In this document: in pieces, positions 14,447 to 18,574 of the stretch | How positions within the stretch are numbered: the stretch's first letter is position 1 | Layout of the letters: the number at the start of each line of letters is the position of its first letter | Source of the DNA: SIG78 sp045533055 | Lineage (GTDB): Bacteria > Verrucomicrobiota > Lentisphaeria > Victivallales > Victivallaceae | Length of the DNA stretch: 18,574 bases | NCBI GenBank assembly: GCA_045533055.1 | Contig: JAZSHD010000112.1 | Location: forward strand, 1 to 18,574 | Direction: 5' to 3' | Notes under the pieces: generated by a model | Database searches by the model: none | What the model was told of the DNA's origin: nothing | Seen by the model: the letters and a program-made list of their open reading frames with translations, nothing else | Program-made: the position numbers and the translations under genes

Positions 14447-15634
14447 ATGCAGGATTTACAGAAAATTACCGGTTACATGGGCGGTCTTACCCCATCAGCA
14501 ACTCTGGCGATCACCGCCAAAGCCAAAGCTTTGAAAGCCGAAGGTCTTGATGTGTGCAGCATGGCTGCCGGTGAACCGGACTTTGATACTCCCAAGGCTG
14601 TGAAAGATGCCTGTATTCAGGCTTTGAACGAAAGCAAAGTGTATTACACTCCCGCCAGCGGCTTGCCGGAATTGCGTAAACTGGTCGCCAAAAAGTTCAC
14701 CGAAGAAAACAATATACCCTGTACTTTTGAACAGTGTGTGGTGGCTCCCGGTGCCAAATTTTCGGTATTCAGTGCGATTGCGGCACTTTGCGGCCCCGGC
14801 GATGAAGTTATCATTCCGGCACCTTTCTGGTTGAGCTATCCGGAAATGGTCAGCACCACCGGAGCCAAGCCGGTGATCGTCAACACCAAGGCTGAAAATA
14901 ACTTTGAGCTGGTTCCGGAAGAGTTTGAAGCGGCAGTTACCGAAAAGACCAAGCTGATGATCCTTACCACTCCTTCCAACCCCACCGGTGCGGTTTACTC
15001 CAAAGCCAAGTTGGAAGCCATTGCCAACATTGCCGTAAAGCACAACTTCATGATTCTGGCTGACGAAATCTATGAAAAGCTGGTTTACGATGCCGATAAA
15101 CCCCACATCAGTATTGCATCGCTTTCCGAAGAGATCCGCAATCTGACCATTACCGTCAATGGCTGCAGCAAGGCTTACAGCATGACCGGCTGGCGTATCG
15201 GCTTTTTGACTGCTCCGTTGTGGCTTGCCAAACGCATTATCGCTTTCCAGAGCCACACTACGAGCAATGTAACGACTTTTGCCCAGTATGGTGCTATTGC
15301 CGCATTGGAAGGCAAAGCCGATGCTGATATTGAAAATATGCGTCAGGCATTTGCCAAACGCCGCGACCTTATTTACTCTCTCGTCAGCAAGATCGACGGC
15401 ATCAAGTGCCTGCGTCCCCAGGGAGCATTCTATTTGCTGTGCGATATTTCCGCATTCGGCATGGGCAGCGATGAATTCTGCACCCGTTTGCTGGAAGAAG
15501 AAAAACTTGCAGCCATTCCCTGCAGCAGTTTTGGTGCGGACAACATGATCCGTTTCTCCTATGCTTGCAGCGAAGAAAACATCCGCAAGGCTGCCGAACG
15601 GCTTGAAAAGTTTGTGGCAAAACTTGCCAAGTAA
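14447..15634 (+). CDS. Class I PLP aminotransferase (aspartate aminotransferase type)
   Basis: A 395-residue class I aminotransferase of the AspC/AspB Ibeta-like group, moving an amino group between aspartate (or a related acid) and 2-oxoglutarate. PLP-site residues, numbered from this start: TPASGLPELR (68-77) in the substrate region, PSNPTG (176-181, Asn178), ADEIYE (205-210, Asp206 and Tyr209), the Schiff-base lysine in CSKAYSMTGWRIG (Lys242) and the carboxylate-binding Arg369 in IRFSYA. Length is standard. An earlier in-frame ATG at 14432 has no ribosome site. 14447 is preceded by a purine-rich GAGAAG and is preferred, but the choice is uncertain. Prephenate or another amino acid could be the real acceptor. 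The 160 bases upstream are AT-rich with no convincing promoter. The lipoprotein gene follows after 32 bases. Confidence 0.9.
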   Translation: MQDLQKITGYMGGLTPSATLAITAKAKALKAEGLDVCSMAAGEPDFDTPKAVKDACIQALNESKVYYTPASGLPELRKLVAKKFTEENNIPCTFEQCVVAPGAKFSVFSAIAALCGPGDEVIIPAPFWLSYPEMVSTTGAKPVIVNTKAENNFELVPEEFEAAVTEKTKLMILTTPSNPTGAVYSKAKLEAIANIAVKHNFMILADEIYEKLVYDADKPHISIASLSEEIRNLTITVNGCSKAYSMTGWRIGFLTAPLWLAKRIIAFQSHTTSNVTTFAQYGAIAALEGKADADIENMRQAFAKRRDLIYSLVSKIDGIKCLRPQGAFYLLCDISAFGMGSDEFCTRLLEEEKLAAIPCSSFGADNMIRFSYACSEENIRKAAERLEKFVAKLAK

Positions 15635-15666
15635 AAAGCAAGTCTGATATTCCGGAGGTTTTGATA

Positions 15667-16149
15667 ATGAAATTTCTGAAATATTATTTGCTGCCTGCCG
15701 CTGTTGGAGTGCTTGCATTTACAGGGTGCAGCACCACTGATGGCGGTAAGGCTGCGGAAGCTGAACCGAAGATCAGCGAAATTGCCCCGGTGCAGCTTAA
15801 TGCAGTGGTTGCTCAAGGTAAAACGCTGGGCGAAATGCTGCTTAAGGCGTATCAAACGAATGACTATAAGCTGGCAGAAAAACTCAATATCGGCGACGAT
15901 AAAAACAAGTTTTCGCAAAGCCGTTTTGACCGACTGATGAAGGTCTTTGGTCAGTTTGGCGGAATCAGCAGTTATTCCTATATGGGCGATATGAATATGA
16001 AGCCGGTGCGGCGGCTCTTCTGGCGTGTTTCGTTCAAAGGCAGCGTAAAAAATCCCGCTGTGGCTGACCGGGATATGCTTTTTGAAGTGCGTATAGCTAT
16101 GCTCAATGGCGAGTGCCGCATTGTAGGATTCGGGCTTTTGCCGGTTTAA
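15667..16149 (+). CDS. Small lipoprotein of unknown function
   Basis: A 160-residue protein with a lipoprotein signal peptide: MKFLK, a hydrophobic stretch (6-18) and the lipobox AFTGC with Cys21 as the lipidated residue. Serine at +2 would point to the outer membrane under the enterobacterial sorting rule. After a Gly/Ala/Glu-rich linker (23-45), residues 50-160 look like one small alpha+beta domain: helices around GKTLGEMLLKAYQTNDYKLAEKL, then strands around RRLFWRVSFKGSV and MLFEVRIAMLNGECRIVGFGL. The pattern resembles small NTF2/cystatin-like lipoproteins, but I recognise no family. GGAGGT (15654-15659) sets the start at 15667. It ends 14 bases before lexA, so the two are very likely co-transcribed. 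Confidence 0.8.
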   Translation: MKFLKYYLLPAAVGVLAFTGCSTTDGGKAAEAEPKISEIAPVQLNAVVAQGKTLGEMLLKAYQTNDYKLAEKLNIGDDKNKFSQSRFDRLMKVFGQFGGISSYSYMGDMNMKPVRRLFWRVSFKGSVKNPAVADRDMLFEVRIAMLNGECRIVGFGLLPV

Positions 16150-16163
16150 TAAGGAGCTTTAAT

Positions 16164-16787
16164 ATGAAGTTGCTTACTGAAAAACAAAAGAAAATGCTGG
16201 ACTTTATCGACGATTTTCAGGATAAAGAAGGCATGGCACCCACTGTCTACGAGATCGCCGATCACTTTGGGATCAAAACCTCTACGGTTTTTGCCCACTT
16301 GAAGGCGTTGCAGCGGAAAAATCAGATTTCCCGTACCAGCAAAGCCCGGAGTATTGCAGTAAATCGCAAAAAACGGACGGTTCCGCACATGTCGTTTGCT
16401 CTTTCCATACCGCTTTTAGGCAGGATCAATGCCGGCATGCCCGCCGACAGCCCCGCCTTGGCGGAAGGGGAATTTGTGGTCAGCGGTAAATTAGCTGAAC
16501 TGGTTCAAAACGGTTCGCTTTTTGCCTTGAAGGTCAGCGGCGAAAGCATGCGGGATCTGGGGATATTCGATGGCGATACCGTGGTCGTGCAAAAAGATTG
16601 CCCGGTAAAAAATGGCGATGTGGTAGTGGCATTGGTCAACAACGAAACTACTGTAAAGAGTTATTTTTTGCAGAAATCCGGCAAAGTTGAGCTGCACCCG
16701 GCTAATGCTGATTTCAAGGTGCAGACATACGACGCAAGCGAAGTAGCCTTGCAGGGTAAAGTCATTGCTTTGCAGCGGGAGTTTTAA
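16164..16787 (+). CDS. lexA: LexA repressor, self-cleaving SOS regulator
   Basis: A 207-residue LexA, the RecA-dependent repressor of DNA-damage genes. The N-terminal winged helix-turn-helix is at 1-70 (TVYEIADHFGIKTSTVFAHLKAL at 27-49). The S24 peptidase domain has the scissile Ala90-Gly91 in INAGMP, nucleophile Ser128 in SGESM and Lys165 in TTVKSY. The Ser-Lys distance of 37 matches E. coli. The recognition helix (KTSTVFAHL) differs clearly from E. coli (RSPNAAEEHL), so the operator is probably not the E. coli CTGT-N8-ACAG box. Start 16164 has AAGGAG (16151-16156) seven bases upstream; an extension from 16113 would overlap the lipoprotein gene. The following ankyrin gene uses a ribosome site inside the lexA 3' end. 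No obvious LexA box is seen just upstream, where the spacer is only 14 bases. Confidence 0.93.
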   Translation: MKLLTEKQKKMLDFIDDFQDKEGMAPTVYEIADHFGIKTSTVFAHLKALQRKNQISRTSKARSIAVNRKKRTVPHMSFALSIPLLGRINAGMPADSPALAEGEFVVSGKLAELVQNGSLFALKVSGESMRDLGIFDGDTVVVQKDCPVKNGDVVVALVNNETTVKSYFLQKSGKVELHPANADFKVQTYDASEVALQGKVIALQREF

Positions 16788-16790
16788 GCG

Positions 16791-17618
16791 TTGGCTTTTT
16801 ACAAAAGAAAAAAATCATGGCACATGATCCTGCCGGTCGCCGGTATGATTTGTGCCATTTTTTTATTGATTTTTTTGCTGTATCGGGAGTATGCTGAACA
16901 AACTGATAAAACATCTGAAACGGCAGGTCGGGAACCTGGCTTTTCGGTAAATGACCATCTTATTGCGGCTGCCGGGCAGGGCGATTATTTGCTGGTGCGG
17001 TATCTGCTGAATAAAAAGGCAGAGTGCAATTATCAGAACAGTGCCGGTAAAACAGCTTTGCACGCTGCTGCTGAAAAGGGCAACGCAGAGTGTCTGAAAA
17101 TCTTGCTGAAAGCCGGTGCTGATGCCGGAAAAGCGGATAAATTAAACAACCGGCCGCTGGCTTTGGCTGCCGCCAATGGGTATGCCGGAGCTGTGGAAGT
17201 ACTTTTGCAATATAAAGCTGATATAGCTGGCGGCAGTCATGAAGCCAAAACTGCGTTGCATGCGGCCGTTGGGGCAGGTAAAACGGATACAGTATTGCTT
17301 TTGCTGAAAAACAAAGCACCGCTTTGGCCGGGCAGCAGTGAAGGCAAAGGTGTTTTAGTTGGAGCATTACATAAAAAATACGATGCAGTAGCTGAATTGT
17401 TATTGAGTGCCGGAGCCGACCCCAATGAGTGCGACATCAACGGCAACAGTGCTTTGATGATCGCCGCTGCCAACGGAAGTGTAAAACTGGTGAAACTGCT
17501 GATGCAAAAATATTCTGCAAATCTTGACCACACCAATAAATCCGGCGAAAATGCTTTTGATGCTGCACTTAAGAACGGTCGCAACGAGATCGTAAAATTG
17601 TTGAAAAAGAGTCAATAA
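16791..17618 (+). CDS. Membrane-anchored ankyrin-repeat protein
   Basis: A 275-residue protein with a basic N-terminus (KRKK, 5-8), one transmembrane segment (about 13-31) and then ankyrin repeats to the end. Repeat units show the TALHAAAEKGNAECLKILLKAGAD pattern at about 55-78, 87-111, 120-144, 153-177, 187-211, 219-243 and 252-275. The unit at 187-211 is less regular. By the positive-inside rule the repeats face the periplasm, or the protein is exported if the segment is a cleaved signal. Ankyrin repeats bind proteins; no enzyme domain is present. The start is TTG at 16791, with GGGAG (16777-16781) inside the last lexA codons. No ATG lies upstream in frame, and the ATG at 16824 would lose the basic N-terminus and has no ribosome site. 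The gap to lexA is three bases, so translational coupling is likely. The partner is unknown. Confidence 0.82.
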   Translation: MAFYKRKKSWHMILPVAGMICAIFLLIFLLYREYAEQTDKTSETAGREPGFSVNDHLIAAAGQGDYLLVRYLLNKKAECNYQNSAGKTALHAAAEKGNAECLKILLKAGADAGKADKLNNRPLALAAANGYAGAVEVLLQYKADIAGGSHEAKTALHAAVGAGKTDTVLLLLKNKAPLWPGSSEGKGVLVGALHKKYDAVAELLLSAGADPNECDINGNSALMIAAANGSVKLVKLLMQKYSANLDHTNKSGENAFDAALKNGRNEIVKLLKKSQ

Positions 17619-17640
17619 TCAAGAAAAAATGCTTTTATGC

Positions 17641-17668
17641 TTGTTTTTAGCCGTTTAAGTGCTATATT
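17641..17668 (+). promoter_or_regulatory. Possible promoter of the sugar kinase gene
   Basis: TTGTTT (17641-17646) and TATATT (17663-17668) are 16 bases apart. A second weaker pair, TTGAAA (17686-17691) and TATAAC (17707-17712), has a 15-base spacer and lies very close to the start codon. Confidence 0.4.
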
Positions 17669-17675
17669 AACACGG
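17651..17675 (+). promoter_or_regulatory. Imperfect dyad over the sugar kinase -10
   Basis: CCGTTTAA (17651-17658) pairs with TTAACACGG (17667-17675) with one bulged C, around an eight-base centre that contains most of the putative -10. Position and symmetry suit a repressor site. The right arm continues into ACGGTTCAG (17672-17680), shared with the nagB leader. Confidence 0.35.
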
Positions 17676-17730
17676 TTCAGATAAATTGAAACCATAAAAG
17701 GTAATTTATAACAAAAAAAGGACAATAATC

Positions 17731-18574
17731 ATGGCTCCTGAACTTAAAAAAGATGCCGCTTACGCTTTGTTGGTTCCTACCAGCATGGGCGTCCGTCTGA
17801 CCCCGGTTGATGGTCAGCCTTTCCACTGCAGCGATATGTTCAAAATGCAGGTAACCAGTGCCGAAACCAATGTGGCCAGCGTTGCCAGCTTTTTGGGTTT
17901 GCCGGTCAAAGTTCTGACCGCGTTCGTTAAAGGCAGCCCGGTTGCCCGTATGATCAAAGACAACCTCGCCGGCCGTCACATGGATTACGAAGGCCCGGAA
18001 TTTGAACAGGAAGGTCCCTGGGGCGTCCGTCATCAGTTCAATCTGGCCGACAGCGGCTACGGCAGCCGTGGTCCCCGCGTTCAGAACGACCGTGCCGGTG
18101 AAGTCGGCCGTCTGCTGAATGTGAAGGACTTTGATTTGGATCGTATCTTCGGCAAAGAAGGTGTGCAGATCGTTCACCTTTCCGGTTTGATCGCTGCTCT
18201 TTCTCCCGAAACCAGCAAATTCTGTCTGGAAATCGCCCGTACTGCCAAGAAATATGGCAGCCGCATCTCCTTCGACCTCAACTACCGTGCCAGCTTCTGG
18301 AAAGGCCGTGAAGAAGAATTGAGTGCTATTTTTGCTGAAATCGCCAGTTTGGCTGACATTCTTATCGGTAACGAAGAAGACTTCCAGCTCTGCTTGAAAA
18401 TCAGGGGCCCGGAAGCCGGCGGCAAAGATATCGGTTCCAAAATCGAAAACTTCAAAGAAATGGTCGAACGCGTCAAGGCCGCTTATCCCAATGCCTACGC
18501 TTTTGCCACCACTCTGCGTCAGGTCGTCAGTGCCAACCACCACCTGTGGGGTGCCATTGCCAATGTGAACGGCG
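17731..18574 (+). CDS. PfkB-family sugar kinase, KdgK-like (3' end outside window)
   Basis: The first 281 residues of a ribokinase/PfkB-fold kinase; the frame is open to the window edge. It begins at ATG 17731 with AAGGA (17718-17722) eight bases upstream. Family marks: AETNVASVASFLGLPV (44-59), the N-terminal sugar-binding and lid region; VHLSGLIAALSP (148-159); FDLNYRASFW (181-190), which resembles 2-dehydro-3-deoxygluconokinase (KdgK), where FDxNyR-LW is typical; and NEEDF (214-218). The C-terminal GAGD anion-hole motif that holds the catalytic Asp is not reached, so activity cannot be confirmed. Codons are strongly biased to C-ending forms (as in nagB), suggesting high expression. 2-Keto-3-deoxygluconate is the likeliest substrate by resemblance, but fructose- or ribose-type kinases cannot be excluded. 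It has its own promoter region, separate from the lexA-ankyrin genes. Confidence 0.85.
   Translation, partial: MAPELKKDAAYALLVPTSMGVRLTPVDGQPFHCSDMFKMQVTSAETNVASVASFLGLPVKVLTAFVKGSPVARMIKDNLAGRHMDYEGPEFEQEGPWGVRHQFNLADSGYGSRGPRVQNDRAGEVGRLLNVKDFDLDRIFGKEGVQIVHLSGLIAALSPETSKFCLEIARTAKKYGSRISFDLNYRASFWKGREEELSAIFAEIASLADILIGNEEDFQLCLKIRGPEAGGKDIGSKIENFKEMVERVKAAYPNAYAFATTLRQVVSANHHLWGAIANVNG

Noticed and set aside
1..18574. Search for sigma-54 (-24/-12) promoters, tRNAs, CRISPR repeats, insertion sequences and att sites
   Set aside because: No TGGCAC-N5-TTGC match was seen in the intergenic spaces, and there were no cloverleaf ends, regularly spaced repeats or transposase or integrase frames.

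Overview
The window comes from an anaerobic, probably fermentative bacterium of moderate G+C content. It carries an NADH/ferredoxin-type [FeFe] hydrogenase, a sigma-54 response regulator, LexA, and amino-sugar and sugar-acid kinase genes. The gene set, and a nucleoside diphosphate kinase of unusual size, would fit the PVC superphylum (Lentisphaerota/Victivallales-like). This is an inference from family resemblance, not a database result. No tRNA, rRNA, CRISPR array, insertion sequence or phage gene was seen. There is no gene-free stretch longer than 300 bases.

Region 1 (1-6190, + strand) is one tight gene string with gaps of 2-6 bases: the tail of an unknown Pro/Glu/Ala-rich protein, an M20-family amidohydrolase, a soluble PAS histidine kinase, a TIM-barrel sugar isomerase/epimerase-like protein, an NtrC-type sigma-54 activator, and a HI0933/YhiN-family flavoprotein. 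The TIM-barrel gene sits between the kinase and its likely partner regulator and is more AT-rich than both. This is the least expected arrangement in the window.

Region 2 (6191-8979): a convergent 328-residue nucleoside diphosphate kinase that looks like a degenerate NDK domain fused to an active one, then a divergently transcribed membrane-anchored GAF-SpoIIE/PP2C serine phosphatase.

Region 3 (8980-14271): a single-gene glucosamine-6-phosphate deaminase (nagB type) closed by a strong terminator, then hydC-hydB-hydA. The hyd operon has a clear extended -10 promoter and ends in a 14-bp terminator with a GAAA loop. Together HydABC would oxidise NADH and reduced ferredoxin to make H2, or do the reverse. 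Maturation genes hydEFG are not in the window.

Region 4 (14272-17618): a class I aminotransferase, a small lipoprotein of unknown function, lexA, and a membrane-anchored ankyrin-repeat protein that starts with TTG and has its ribosome site inside lexA. Spacing suggests co-transcription, which would tie the lipoprotein and ankyrin protein to LexA expression.

Region 5 (17619-18574): a separately promoted PfkB-family sugar kinase (KdgK-like), cut off by the window end. Its leader shares a short dyad-linked element with the nagB leader.
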